Shown here: one piece after another, positions 41,928 to 50,565 of the stretch
How positions within the stretch are numbered: the stretch's first letter is position 1
How the letters are laid out: every line of letters starts with the position of its first letter
Assembly (NCBI GenBank): GCA_016712045.1
Contig: JADJRV010000003.1
Span: 186,001 to 250,000 of the forward strand
DNA: 64,000 bases
DNA from: Chloracidobacterium sp.
GTDB lineage: Bacteria > Acidobacteriota > Blastocatellia > Pyrinomonadales > Pyrinomonadaceae
Direction of reading: 5' to 3'
Made by a program: the position numbers and the translations under genes
The notes under the pieces: model-generated
Told to the model about the DNA's origin: nothing
What the model saw: only the letters and a program-made list of their open reading frames with translations
The model's database searches: none

Positions 41928-42416
41928 TTATTCGGCTGACATTGTACGTTTCGGCTGACTCGCGGTCTTGTTGTTCTTAACAAGAGCGGTTGTCACAGCT
42001 TGCGGCACCGGCTTGACCAAAGCCGTTCGCACGATCAAAGATTTGTCAGGAGCGGCGGCAGTCGCTGCGGCGGTAGGAGGAACACCCTTGTCTTTCGTAA
42101 CCGAGGTCAACTGTGCCATTTGCGGCTGATCGGCACTCGGCTCGCCAAATCCAACCTTCTTCGCGGCCTTTTTGATCTCCATCGGCGAAGAAGATATCTC
42201 ACGCGCCAGCAATAGGCGGCGTTTTTCACTTTCGAGGTCATCGATCTGCTTGCGCAGACGCGAATTCTTCATCCCGTAATCCATCGAAGAAAAGTGCTGA
42301 CGCCCGGCAAAGAAAAATCCCGATACGACCAACAGGCCGCATACAAGGATCAACGCGTAAGTCCGCCCGCGTTTTTGTTCGCTCTGCCGTCTTGCTGCCG
42401 CTTTTCTCTTGATCAT
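41928..42416 (-). CDS. ftsL: FtsL-like division protein
   Basis: This short bitopic protein (162 aa) has a basic N-terminus (MIKRKAAARRQSEQKRGR), a membrane helix at about 20-40 (ALILVCGLLVVSGFFFAG) and a coiled coil (MKNSRLRKQIDDLESEKRRL). A low-complexity Ala/Thr/Lys tail longer than in most FtsL proteins follows. Sequence identity alone would not prove the call. Topology and its place between rsmH and ftsI do. FtsL would join FtsB and FtsQ to activate FtsWI. Confidence 0.75.
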   Translation of the reverse strand: MIKRKAAARRQSEQKRGRTYALILVCGLLVVSGFFFAGRQHFSSMDYGMKNSRLRKQIDDLESEKRRLLLAREISSSPMEIKKAAKKVGFGEPSADQPQMAQLTSVTKDKGVPPTAAATAAAPDKSLIVRTALVKPVPQAVTTALVKNNKTASQPKRTMSAE

Positions 42417-42437
42417 TTGGGTTCCTCCGGGTCTGAT

Positions 42438-43391
42438 TTACTGCTCTAACTTACGGCACGCTCTCAGCTTTGCACTGCGTGAGCGTGGATTTTCAACAAT
42501 TTCTTCGTCGGTCGCGGTGACCGGTTTGCGTGTCAATATCTCGACCTTTTTCGCGGCACCGCACATACATTGCGGTATTCGCGGAGGGCAAAAACATCTG
42601 CCCGAAAGCTTTTGGAACGCCTGCTTTACGATCCGGTCTTCCAGTGAGTGAAAGGTGATGATCGCGAGCACGCCGTTAGTTTTCAAAATATCTACCGCAT
42701 CCGTCACAAACTGCTCGATGATGTCTAGCTCACCGTTGACCGCGATCCTCAGTGCCTGAAACGTCCGTGTCGCCGGATGTATCTTGTCCTTTGGGCTGGT
42801 GCGGACCGCCCTGCGGACCAGATCGGCAAGCTGCGTCGTAGTCTCGATCGGCTCGCCCTGCTCTCTCTTTTCAACAATCCACTTCGCGATCTTTCGCGAG
42901 ACACGCTCTTCGCCATACTTATATATAATGTCGGCGATCTCTTTTTCGTCAGCCGTAGCGAGCAACTCGGCGGCCGTCATGCCGCCAGATTCCGCGTCCA
43001 TCCGCATATCCAGCGGAGCGTCAAATCTAAAACTAAACCCCCGCGTCTCGCTATCAAGCTGCAGCGACGAAACTCCAAGGTCCGCCAAGATCCCGTCCGC
43101 CCTCGCCTTACCCACCGCCGTTCGAATGTCCGCAAAATTTGCGTGAACAAACTTTACCCGCTTGCCGTAAGCCTTAAGCCGCGTTTTCGCGATCTTCATT
43201 GCAGTCGTATCCTGATCAATGCCAATGACCGTCGAATCCGGTGAAGCAGCGAGCATTCCCTCGGTGTGCCCGCCAAGCCCAAGCGTCGCATCCACATACA
43301 GCCCACCTTTTTCCGGCTCAAGAAAACCCAAAGTCTCCGCGAGCAGAACGGACCGGTGTGCATTTGCGGCGTCAGATTCCGGCATATTCAA
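42438..43391 (-). CDS. rsmH: 16S rRNA (cytosine(1402)-N(4))-methyltransferase
   Basis: RsmH (MraW) methylates N4 of C1402 in 16S rRNA. Its 317 residues are full length. Features are the N-terminal HRSVLLAETLGFL, the SAM site VDATLGLGGHTEGML, DGILADLGVSSLQLDS, RGFSFRFDAPLDMRMD and the C-terminal ITFHSLEDRIVKQAF. It is the first gene of the dcw cluster here; no mraZ precedes it. The promoter is at 43552-43581. Confidence 0.97.
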   Translation of the reverse strand: MNMPESDAANAHRSVLLAETLGFLEPEKGGLYVDATLGLGGHTEGMLAASPDSTVIGIDQDTTAMKIAKTRLKAYGKRVKFVHANFADIRTAVGKARADGILADLGVSSLQLDSETRGFSFRFDAPLDMRMDAESGGMTAAELLATADEKEIADIIYKYGEERVSRKIAKWIVEKREQGEPIETTTQLADLVRRAVRTSPKDKIHPATRTFQALRIAVNGELDIIEQFVTDAVDILKTNGVLAIITFHSLEDRIVKQAFQKLSGRCFCPPRIPQCMCGAAKKVEILTRKPVTATDEEIVENPRSRSAKLRACRKLEQ

Positions 43392-43551
43392 AGATCACTT
43401 TTCGGGTCGCATTCGTGCAGTTATGCATTTTGAAATTCATGCGAACGGTTCCCGGCGCCATCGTTATTGGCGCTTATGCTATTAAACAGTTGTATTAGTT
43501 GTTGTGTGTTTACCTCGAAAGCCATATCGAGGTTATTTATACAGCAAATGA

Positions 43552-43581
43552 ATAATACGCCGAGTGTTCGAGCTCTGTCAA
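43552..43581 (-). promoter_or_regulatory. Sigma70-type promoter of the dcw cluster
   Basis: On the minus strand TTGACA (43581-43576) and TATTAT (43557-43552) are separated by 18 bases, about 160 bases before rsmH. The leader contains an inverted repeat (ACCTCGA / TCGAGGT, about 43512-43532). I see no MraZ-type TGGG repeats. The rest of 43392-43714 holds no gene. A weak -10 (GATAAT, 43686-43691) may serve the divergent ZIP gene. Confidence 0.65.
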
Positions 43582-43714
43582 GAGAATATTTCGCCAAAAT
43601 ATTTAATCATGCGTTTAAATGATTTGGCACCAAAACGACTGCCCATTTTGGGCTGTTTTTGTGTTTTCTTTGGGCTCTGATATAGGATAATATGCGACCC
43701 GCTCGAAACGCCTG

Positions 43715-44533
43715 ATGACGCCCTTATTTTTACAGTTAATAATTTTCGGCCTGCTTGCCGCGGCGGCGAACGTCCTCGGCGGGCTCGTGCTGTTCCCTTC
43801 GCAGTTGCATCAGAGCTACAAACGCTTTCTCAAATACCTGCTCGCGCTCGGAGCCGGGTTCATGCTGGCGGTGGCTTTGTTTGAGATATTGCCCAAAACG
43901 ATCACGATCTGGCAGGCTGCAAATCCCGGAGACCCTGAGAATCTTTACATGCCGATGATGCTGCTACTCGGCGGATATCTGCTCACTCAGTTTGTCGAAC
44001 ACACCATCGCCCCGCACTTTCACCTTGGCGAAGAGATGCATTGCGACGACGACGACCACTCGCACGATCTGATCTCGCCCCGCTCGGCGTACACGGCGGT
44101 CGGCGGGCTGCTGGTACACACTTTCTTTGACGGGGTAACGATCGCGGCGGCTTCGCAGATAGACGTCAAGGTCGGCTTTCTCGTATTCATCGCCGTCTTT
44201 TTGCACAAATTCCCCGAAGGCTTTACGATCGGCTCGATGGTCATGGCCGCCGGCAAAGGCCGTCGTCAGGTAATGATCGCGACCTCGCTAATGGGGCTGA
44301 CGACGTTTCTCGGTGTAATGATCTTTTACTTTATCGGCACGAATGCCGGTGCAGCCGTCGCCTACGCCCTACCCGTCGCCGGAGGCGTCACGCTCTACGT
44401 CGCCGCCAGCGACCTCATCCCCGAAGTCAACCACCACGGCGGCAACAGCGTCTGGGTGTCCCTGGCAGTCTTCGCCGGCGTCGCCCTATTCTTCGGCACA
44501 CACGAGCTCCTCCATATGGCGTCGGGTCAGTAG
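43715..44533 (+). CDS. ZIP-family divalent metal transporter
   Basis: The 272-residue, ~8-helix membrane protein has a His/Asp-rich loop (EEMHCDDDDHSHD) and the two metal-site helices of ZIP proteins (LLVHTFFDGVTIAAA and FLHKFPEGFTIGSMVM), plus a third His/Glu helix near VNHHGG. ZIP proteins move Zn2+, Fe2+ or similar ions into the cytoplasm. The exact metal cannot be read from the sequence. It is divergent from the dcw cluster. Confidence 0.92.
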   Translation: MTPLFLQLIIFGLLAAAANVLGGLVLFPSQLHQSYKRFLKYLLALGAGFMLAVALFEILPKTITIWQAANPGDPENLYMPMMLLLGGYLLTQFVEHTIAPHFHLGEEMHCDDDDHSHDLISPRSAYTAVGGLLVHTFFDGVTIAAASQIDVKVGFLVFIAVFLHKFPEGFTIGSMVMAAGKGRRQVMIATSLMGLTTFLGVMIFYFIGTNAGAAVAYALPVAGGVTLYVAASDLIPEVNHHGGNSVWVSLAVFAGVALFFGTHELLHMASGQ

Positions 44534-44542
44534 ATCAATATG

Positions 44543-44582
44543 TTGGTCCGGTCCGGACCAGGTGGACCAGGGTGGACCAACC
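44543..44582. repeat. Decameric TGGACCA repeat element, copy 2
   Basis: It begins with the palindromic TTGGTCCGGTCCGGACCAGG and continues with TGGACCA units. It matches the reverse complement of the element at 37141-37200 with fewer units, so copy number varies between sites. It lies 10 bases after the ZIP stop codon. Confidence 0.85.
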
Positions 44583-44656
44583 TATAAAAAATCTAATTTA
44601 TTGAAACTTAGCAGTGTGGCAGTCGTAATTAATTACGGAGGCAGATTGGACACGCG

Positions 44657-44866
44657 ATGAGAGAACCTTTATTGGCTGGCATACTTAGTTTACTGATACC
44701 CGGGCTCGGGCAGATCTATAATGGCCGGATACTGATTGGCATTATTTGGTTAATACTGACCGGTTTTTCGTGGATCGGATCGGTTGGCGTATTGGGGTGG
44801 ATCATCCATCTATTCGCTGCTTGGTGTGCGTACAGTTTTGCAAAGGAAAATCCTGTCAGGGTCTAG
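44657..44866 (+). CDS. Small two-helix membrane protein (TM2-like)
   Basis: The 69-residue protein has ACGGAGG about 14 bases upstream. The motif IPGLGQIYNGR followed by two hydrophobic helices (GIIWLILTGFSWIGSVGVLG and IIHLFAAWCAYSFA) resembles small TM2-domain-like membrane proteins. A strong terminator follows at 44891-44920, which supports it as a real gene. Function unknown. Confidence 0.75.
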   Translation: MREPLLAGILSLLIPGLGQIYNGRILIGIIWLILTGFSWIGSVGVLGWIIHLFAAWCAYSFAKENPVRV

Positions 44867-44890
44867 TTTGGCTTCACGATCCTCCTCTTC

Positions 44891-44920
44891 GCCCGGCGTC
44901 TGATGATGCCGGGCTTTTTT
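44891..44920 (+). terminator. Intrinsic terminator after the small membrane protein gene
   Basis: A 7-bp stem (GCCCGGC / GCCGGGC, 10-base loop) is followed by six T. Confidence 0.88.
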
Positions 44921-44921
44921 A

Positions 44922-45086
44922 ATAGTGAACAGTGAATAGTGAACAGTAAGGATCAAGTAAAGACTTTGGACTTTGGACTTTGGTCTTGGGACATCTGTAT
45001 TATTGAGCATTGCTTTTATTGTCGGTGGACAGGGTACGGCTAACGCCGTCTCTACTGACTACCGACTACTGACTACTGACTACTGT
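44922..45086. repeat. Cluster of three different heptanucleotide repeats
   Basis: The gap before psd holds three unrelated 7-bp arrays: 44922-44949 (ATAGTGA/ACAGTGA, four units), 44962-44989 (GACTTTG, three units plus GTCTTGG) and 45052-45086 (CTACTGA type, five units). The last ends 6 bases before the psd start codon, where a ribosome site would normally lie. Confidence 0.85.
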
Positions 45087-45092
45087 TAAATC

Positions 45093-45707
45093 ATGGTTCG
45101 AGAAGGGATACCTTTTATTTTGATACCGGTCGTGATCGCGGCGGGGCTTGGGTGGTTTGGGCTGTGGCCGGTCGCGGTGGTTTTTGCGGCGGTCGCGCTG
45201 TTTATGATGTATTTTTTCCGCGACCCGCAGCGCGAGGTGCCGCAGGACGCGGATCTGATAGTTTCGGCAGCGGACGGCGTCGTGACGCGGATCGACCTGA
45301 CCGATACGACCAAGCTCGTGAGCGTATTTTTATCGCCGCTCGATGTCCATATAAACCGCTCGCCGATCACCGGCACGATCAAAGAAATTAACTACACACG
45401 CGGCAAGAAAATGCCCGCGACCAAGGACGAAGCGAGCCTGGTGAACGAGCGAAACGCGCTGGTCATCGAGGGCGAGGGCTTGACGGTGACCTGTACGCAG
45501 ATCGCCGGAATCCTAGCGCGGCGGATTGTCTGTTGGCCAAAAGCAGGGGATAATCTGATTCGCGGACAAAAATTTGGGCTGATCAAGTTTAGTTCGCGGA
45601 CCGACCTATTAATGCCCGCTTCGGTCGAGCTGATGGTCAACGTCGGCGACCGAGTAAAGGGCGGAGAAACGGTGATCGCGAGGCGATCAGTGACGAATGA
45701 CGAGTGA
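45093..45707 (+). CDS. psd: Phosphatidylserine decarboxylase proenzyme (short type)
   Basis: The 204-residue protein has an N-terminal membrane segment (FILIPVVIAAGLGWFGLW), the MMYFFRDPQREVP start of the domain, a core VSVFLSPLDVHINRSPITG and ERNALVIEG, and the self-cleavage region GLIKFSSRTDLLMP. Family members cleave before a Ser to make the pyruvoyl group, normally in a Gly-Ser pair. Here it is Ser-Ser. Product: phosphatidylethanolamine from phosphatidylserine. It pairs with pssA 57 bases downstream, which supplies the substrate. Confidence 0.92.
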   Translation: MVREGIPFILIPVVIAAGLGWFGLWPVAVVFAAVALFMMYFFRDPQREVPQDADLIVSAADGVVTRIDLTDTTKLVSVFLSPLDVHINRSPITGTIKEINYTRGKKMPATKDEASLVNERNALVIEGEGLTVTCTQIAGILARRIVCWPKAGDNLIRGQKFGLIKFSSRTDLLMPASVELMVNVGDRVKGGETVIARRSVTNDE

Positions 45708-45763
45708 CAAGTGACGAGACAGGAAAGTCCTGTAACCGTTTACCTGTCTCCTGTTACTGATTT
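45689..45763. repeat. Two heptanucleotide repeats between psd and pssA
   Basis: AGTGACG-type units (45689-45723, five) overlap the psd stop codon. A second array of CCTGTNN-type units (45729-45763) reaches to 1 base before the pssA ATG. Confidence 0.75.
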
Positions 45764-45764
45764 T

Positions 45765-46628
45765 ATGGCAGACGAGAAAGACAATCGACCACCTCACCGT
45801 GGTATTAAAAAAGGCCTCTATGTGATCCCGACTCTTTTCACCGCGGCGAATGTTGCGATGGGTTATTTGGCGATATTGTCGTCGATCCGCGGCTTTCATT
45901 TATCTGCGTCTGACCCCGCTCTTGCGGCAACCTATTTCAACTCCGCAGGACTCGCCATCGGGCTCGCGATCTTGTTTGACACCGTCGATGGACGAGTGGC
46001 GAGAGCTACGCGGACAGCAACTGAGATCGGAGTGCAATTTGATTCGCTGGCAGATGTGCTCACGTTTGGCATCGCTCCGACGGCACTGATCTACGCTTGG
46101 GCGATCGCACCGACATTTGCCGAAGGCTCGTTTGGCCACAACCTTGGCGTTTTCCTTTTGTTTATGTACCTGATGTGCGGGGCGTTTCGACTGGCCAGAT
46201 TTAATCTGCAGGCGACACGGCCCGTAAAGCTCATCGAGGGTGCGACCAAGGTCGATAAAAAGGCTTTTGTCGGATTGCCGATACCACCAGCCGGGGGCTT
46301 GCTTGCCGCTCTTGTGCATTTCGCACCGGCTCCGCTGAATTCGTATGGCACGGATTCTTCGCAATCTTACACGTATGCTTTGTATGCACTGGTTGCCGTG
46401 CTCGCGATATCGATGGTCAGCACGATCCGCTACAACAGTATGAAAACAGCCGGCAAGGGCCGACAGGGATTTTTGCTCGTGCTGGTGCTCGTCGCGATGG
46501 CGATGGGTGTGTGGCTGTATTCGCGATACGCTCTGCTAATTATCGCAGGCCTCTACGTTTCGCATGGCCTGATCTGGTGGGTTTTTCGTTTTATAGGATC
46601 GAAACTGCGGCCCGCCACTTCTACTTAA
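45765..46628 (+). CDS. pssA: CDP-diacylglycerol--serine O-phosphatidyltransferase
   Basis: PssA makes phosphatidylserine from CDP-diacylglycerol and serine. The CDP-alcohol phosphotransferase motif is exact: D-G-x2-A-R-x8-G-x3-D-x3-D in DGRVARATRTATEIGVQFDS followed by LAD. About eight membrane segments. The start is set at ATG 45765 (MADEKDN); an upstream frame from 45711 is encoded by the heptanucleotide repeat and is not credible. It forms the phosphatidylethanolamine pathway with psd. The 3' end overlaps the convergent aminotransferase gene by 8 bases. Confidence 0.95.
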   Translation: MADEKDNRPPHRGIKKGLYVIPTLFTAANVAMGYLAILSSIRGFHLSASDPALAATYFNSAGLAIGLAILFDTVDGRVARATRTATEIGVQFDSLADVLTFGIAPTALIYAWAIAPTFAEGSFGHNLGVFLLFMYLMCGAFRLARFNLQATRPVKLIEGATKVDKKAFVGLPIPPAGGLLAALVHFAPAPLNSYGTDSSQSYTYALYALVAVLAISMVSTIRYNSMKTAGKGRQGFLLVLVLVAMAMGVWLYSRYALLIIAGLYVSHGLIWWVFRFIGSKLRPATST

Positions 46629-47736
46629 AAAATTCTGCTATCGACTCGGCGACGTATTGCTGCTGTTCGGGTGTCAATTCCGGATAGATCGGCAGCGCAA
46701 GCGTCTCTAGCGCGGCCTTTTCCGATTCGGGCATGTCGCCTGGCGTATACCCCAAATACGCAAAACACTCCTGCAAATGCAGCGGCACGGGATAGTAAAT
46801 ATCGGTGCCGATTCCCTTTTCGGTCAGGTGAGCACGAAGCTCGTCCCGGCGTCCCGGGACGCGGATGACGTACTGGTTGTAGATGTGTTTTGCGTTAGGC
46901 CGTTCGAACGGAATGCCGATCTGCTCGGTCAGGCCGAGGTCGGTGAAAAGGCGGCGATAGTTGTCGGCATTGGCCCGTCGTTTGTCGGTCCAGGCGTCAA
47001 GATGAGGGAGCTTAACCCGTAGGACCGCCCCCTGAAAACCATCGAGCCGCGAATTGAGCCCCACGTATTTGTGATAGTACTTTTCTTCGGAACCGTGTAC
47101 GCGAAGAGCGAGCAGTTTTTTCGCAAGTGCGGCGTCATTTGTAGTAATAAAACCACCATCGCCCATGCCGCCAAGATTTTTCGAAGGATAAAAACTAAAA
47201 CATCCGATCTCGCCAATAGCCCCCGCCTGAATACCGTCTTCCTCTGCACCGATAGCCTGAGCGGCATCTTCGACAAGCGGGATGTTATGGCGGCCTGCGA
47301 TCTCACGCAGAGCGGCCATGTCGGCACATTGCCCGTAAAGGTGTACGGGCTCGATGGCCTTTGTCCGAGAGGTGATCGCGGCCTCGACTTGCGAGGTGTC
47401 GAGGTTGTAGGTGACCGGATCGATGTCGACAAAAACCGGCGTGGCACCAAGCCGTGTGATCGCACTAACCGTCGCAAAAAAACTGTACGGTGTCGTAATG
47501 ACTTCGTCGCCGGGACCGATGTAATATGCCATTAGGGCGAGCAGGATCGCGTCGCTGCCCGACGCACAGCCTATGGCGTATTTCACACCGCAATAGCCGG
47601 CCAGCTCGCATTCGAGAGCGGAGACTTCTCCGCCGAGGATAAAACCGTTCGTGTCGAGCACACGCGCAAGCGCGGCTTCGATCTCGGGGCGGAGGGTTGC
47701 GTTTTGTTCTTTTAAGTCGAGTAAAGGGACATTCAT
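46621..47736 (-). CDS. DegT/DnrJ/EryC1/StrS-family PLP-dependent aminotransferase
   Basis: This 371-residue fold-type I enzyme has PLP-binding VEDAAQAIGA, Schiff-base lysine K186 in FSFYPSKNLGG, and the N-terminal NGFILGGEVSALE and ASGSDAILLAL. Relatives transaminate keto-sugar nucleotides for O-antigen, glycan or antibiotic sugars. No sugar-nucleotide genes lie beside it, so its substrate is open. A palindrome with CACAGAG repeats lies just upstream. Confidence 0.93.
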   Translation of the reverse strand: MNVPLLDLKEQNATLRPEIEAALARVLDTNGFILGGEVSALECELAGYCGVKYAIGCASGSDAILLALMAYYIGPGDEVITTPYSFFATVSAITRLGATPVFVDIDPVTYNLDTSQVEAAITSRTKAIEPVHLYGQCADMAALREIAGRHNIPLVEDAAQAIGAEEDGIQAGAIGEIGCFSFYPSKNLGGMGDGGFITTNDAALAKKLLALRVHGSEEKYYHKYVGLNSRLDGFQGAVLRVKLPHLDAWTDKRRANADNYRRLFTDLGLTEQIGIPFERPNAKHIYNQYVIRVPGRRDELRAHLTEKGIGTDIYYPVPLHLQECFAYLGYTPGDMPESEKAALETLALPIYPELTPEQQQYVAESIAEFFK

Positions 47737-47741
47737 ATTTA

Positions 47742-47813
47742 AGCCACAGAGTTCACAGAGTCCGCTGAGAAATAGTAAATTCCCACTCGGTAAACTCTTT
47801 GTTCTCTGTGGCT
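47742..47813. repeat. Imperfect palindrome with CACAGAG units
   Basis: AGCCACAGAG (47742-47751) pairs with CTCTGTGGCT (47804-47813). CACAGAG occurs twice on the left arm. It sits between the divergent aminotransferase and nth genes. Confidence 0.6.
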
Positions 47814-47873
47814 AATTCTATCGAATCGACTCGCGGTTTGCATTTTGCGGCTTTTCTTTTTAGCCTCGAACCA

Positions 47874-48518
47874 ATGATCCCCGACAAAAAACAACGCACC
47901 GCCGAGATAATCAAGCGGCTCAAGAAGGCCTATCCCGATGCTCATTGTGCCCTAGTTCATACGAATGCGTTTGAGTTGTTGGTCGCAACGATCTTGTCGG
48001 CGCAGTGCACAGATGTGCGGGTGAATATTGTGACAGCGGATCTATTTCGCAAGTATCGGGGCCCGGAGGATTTCCTAAGTGTCGCTCAGACGGAATTAGA
48101 AAAAGACATCCATTCAACAGGCTTTTATCGCAACAAAGCAAAGAATATCCAGGCCGCGTGCAAGCGCCTAATCGAAGTTTATGGCGGCAATGTGCCGCAG
48201 ACGATGGACGATCTTTTAACGCTTGGCGGTGTCGCCCGCAAGACTGCGAACGTAGTGATGGGCAACGCTTTTGGCATCGCGTCGGGTGTCGTTGTTGATA
48301 CTCATGTCTCGCGACTGTCGCAGCGGCTCGGCCTTACAAAAGAAAAAACGCCCGAAAAGATCGAGCGTGATCTGGAGAAATTAGTTCCAAAGAAACATTG
48401 GATGATGTTCCCGAACTGGATGATCTACCACGGGCGGCAGATCTGTGAGGCGCGTAAGCCAAAATGCGGCGAATGCACACTGGCGGATATTTGTCCGAAG
48501 ATCGGCGTTGTTAGCTGA
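47874..48518 (+). CDS. nth: Endonuclease III
   Basis: This base-excision repair glycosylase/AP lyase removes oxidised pyrimidines. It has 214 residues from ATG 47874 (MIPDKKQRTAEIIKRLKK). Visible are LSAQCTDVRVN, the helix-hairpin-helix LLTLGGVARKTANVV with catalytic Lys, catalytic Asp in VVDTHVSRLSQRL, and the [4Fe-4S] site C-x6-C-x2-C-x5-C in CEARKPKCGECTLADIC. The longer frame from 47799 adds residues from the palindrome and is not used. Confidence 0.97.
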   Translation: MIPDKKQRTAEIIKRLKKAYPDAHCALVHTNAFELLVATILSAQCTDVRVNIVTADLFRKYRGPEDFLSVAQTELEKDIHSTGFYRNKAKNIQAACKRLIEVYGGNVPQTMDDLLTLGGVARKTANVVMGNAFGIASGVVVDTHVSRLSQRLGLTKEKTPEKIERDLEKLVPKKHWMMFPNWMIYHGRQICEARKPKCGECTLADICPKIGVVS

Positions 48519-48867
48519 GCAGCCAATCCAGAGCTTCCTCTTCCGAATCTGTCACCAGCATCTTCGCCCCGCGATTGACGGCGGCGAGTTCTGCCATCTT
48601 TGTAACGGTTCCGATCGGCATTAGGATCGCCACTTTTAATCTTGAGCCAAACACCTCAGCCGATTGTTGACCGCCCATAAAGCGGTCAACCTCGCTGATG
48701 TTTCCGGTTATCCCACGCGAGTCGACCAACACAGCATTTCGTCCCGCCTTTCCGGCTTCGCTTTTTACCTGCCCAATAAATTCGAACAAAGCAGGCAGCG
48801 AAAACTCTCCGGTATTTACGATGCGTAAATGATCGGGCAGCACTGTAATTTGGACGTCAAAGCTCAT
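48511..48867 (-). CDS. STAS/SpoIIAA-like small protein
   Basis: This 118-residue protein without signal or membrane segment has alternating beta and alpha elements (FDVQITVLPDHLRIVNTGEF, AVLVDSRGITGNIS, LKVAILMPIGTVTKMAELAA) that match the STAS or SpoIIAA-like fold used in protein-protein contact. It lies 12 bases after the M28 peptidase gene on the same strand. No partner kinase or sigma factor is adjacent. Function unknown. Confidence 0.7.
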   Translation of the reverse strand: MSFDVQITVLPDHLRIVNTGEFSLPALFEFIGQVKSEAGKAGRNAVLVDSRGITGNISEVDRFMGGQQSAEVFGSRLKVAILMPIGTVTKMAELAAVNRGAKMLVTDSEEEALDWLLS

Positions 48868-48879
48868 TTGTTCTCCGTA

Positions 48880-50565
48880 CTATGGCTTTGGAGTCGCCGC
48901 TGGGGTTGGTGCAGGCGTAGCGACCGGAGTCGGCAATGCCGGCATTTCTGTCGCCTTAAATCTTGGCAGCATCTCGTCGCGCATTGCCAGCGTATAAACC
49001 GCCGCGGCAAAGATGATAGCTGATGTCTTGGCATCGCTCTCGATGATGCGTTCGTAGGTATCGAGGTTGGTATGCCAGGTGACATTAAAGTACTCGATCG
49101 GATCCTGCGACCCACCGATTCCCGGCAGTCCGGCTGCGTTGAACGAAGTGCTATCGGTACCGCCGAGCCCGCGGCCGCGAGCACTCAAAACACCGCCAAA
49201 TCCCAGATCCGAAAACGGTGCCAAAGCATCACGAAGCACAGTTGCCGCCTCAGGCGGTCCAAAGATACTCAAGCCTCTTACCTTACCGGTTCCGCTGTCG
49301 ATGTTGAAATAGCCGTTAAATTTGCTAAACTCCGGCGTCGGATTCTCGGCCGTGCCAAAATGTTTTTTGACGTATGCCTGCGAACCTAGCAAGCCTTGCT
49401 CCTCGCCGCCCCAACAGGCTACCCGGATCGTGCGTCGTGGTTTGACGCCGATCGCTTTCAGGATACGAGCGGCTTCCATCATCGTCGCACAGCCGACCGC
49501 GTTGTCGGTCGCACCGGTCGCGGAGTGCCACGAATCGAGGTGTCCTCCGAGCATGACGACCTCGTCTTTTTTATCCGAACCCCAGATCTCGCCGACCACG
49601 TTGTAGCTAGTCACACCGTCAGGGACGATGCGGCTGCGGAGGTCAAACTCGAGCTTGACGGACGTTTTGTGAGCAAGCAGACGATAAATGCGTCCAAAAT
49701 CTTCGTTACGCATAACGACGGTTGGAACCACCTTGGTGATGTCGAACGTGCGGTTATTAAATGCACGTACTGCACCGCGGTCAAGCTGCGATTCGTTGAT
49801 GCGGACTAGGACGTTGTTGTCGAGCAGAAATTTGTCGAGCTGTTCGGAGATCTGTAAGGGATTCAACGCACCGGGTTTTGGTGTCACGCCGGCACCGCTG
49901 CCTGCACCGCGTCCCTGCCCGCCGGGGCCGCCGGGAGTCGTATTTGCAGGGTCAAACTGCTTTTTCACTTCGTCGTCGCTCCGGCGTTTCGGTGCAGGAT
50001 CTCTGGATTGATCTACAAACGTCGGCTTGCCTACGAGAACGATCTTGCCATTGATCTGACTCTTAATACCGTCAAAATACGCGGTCAATTCCTCTTGTGT
50101 CGGCATTTGCTGAACCGTCGGATTGCCTGCCGCAGGAGTTGTCGGGATAGCAATGCTCACCGCGTCGGATGTAACAATTCCCTTGGTCGATGGTGTCCAC
50201 GCAAGCACTTCGAATGTAAGCGTGTCAGCTTGCGGCGAGAGCATCAGCCCCGTGGCTCGTTCGTGCACCCAACCGGGATGACCGAATTCCCACGGCTCGA
50301 ACTCCGATTTATCAAATCCCCACGACATCATCTCGCGTGCCGCCCATTTTGCGGCGTTTACATGATTGGGCGAGCCGGTCAAACGCGGGCCATAAACGTC
50401 CGAAAAATAATGCATCGCGTTCATTATTTTCGAGTTATCCATTCCCTCTTTGCGAATGGCGGCGTAGACCTCGGCCTGTTTCGTGTCCTGTGCCAGAACG
50501 GCGGCAGGTAGAATAAATGACTGGAGCAGTATGACAATTGCAATTAGACGGAACGCGTTTTTCAT
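48880..50565 (-). CDS. Exported M28-family zinc aminopeptidase
   Basis: The 561-residue protein has a signal peptide (residues 1-25, ending AVLAQ), an inserted PA-like domain (about 110-300) and an M28 catalytic domain with ligands in LGGHLDSWHS, ATDNAVGCATMMEA and the catalytic Glu pair in WGGEEQGLLGS. A Pro/Ala/Thr tail (TPVATPAPTPAATPKP) ends it. It probably removes N-terminal residues from peptides outside the cytoplasm, as M28 enzymes do. It stands with the M3 and DUF4953 peptidases of this window as part of a protein-degrading lifestyle. Confidence 0.92.
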   Translation of the reverse strand: MKNAFRLIAIVILLQSFILPAAVLAQDTKQAEVYAAIRKEGMDNSKIMNAMHYFSDVYGPRLTGSPNHVNAAKWAAREMMSWGFDKSEFEPWEFGHPGWVHERATGLMLSPQADTLTFEVLAWTPSTKGIVTSDAVSIAIPTTPAAGNPTVQQMPTQEELTAYFDGIKSQINGKIVLVGKPTFVDQSRDPAPKRRSDDEVKKQFDPANTTPGGPGGQGRGAGSGAGVTPKPGALNPLQISEQLDKFLLDNNVLVRINESQLDRGAVRAFNNRTFDITKVVPTVVMRNEDFGRIYRLLAHKTSVKLEFDLRSRIVPDGVTSYNVVGEIWGSDKKDEVVMLGGHLDSWHSATGATDNAVGCATMMEAARILKAIGVKPRRTIRVACWGGEEQGLLGSQAYVKKHFGTAENPTPEFSKFNGYFNIDSGTGKVRGLSIFGPPEAATVLRDALAPFSDLGFGGVLSARGRGLGGTDSTSFNAAGLPGIGGSQDPIEYFNVTWHTNLDTYERIIESDAKTSAIIFAAAVYTLAMRDEMLPRFKATEMPALPTPVATPAPTPAATPKP

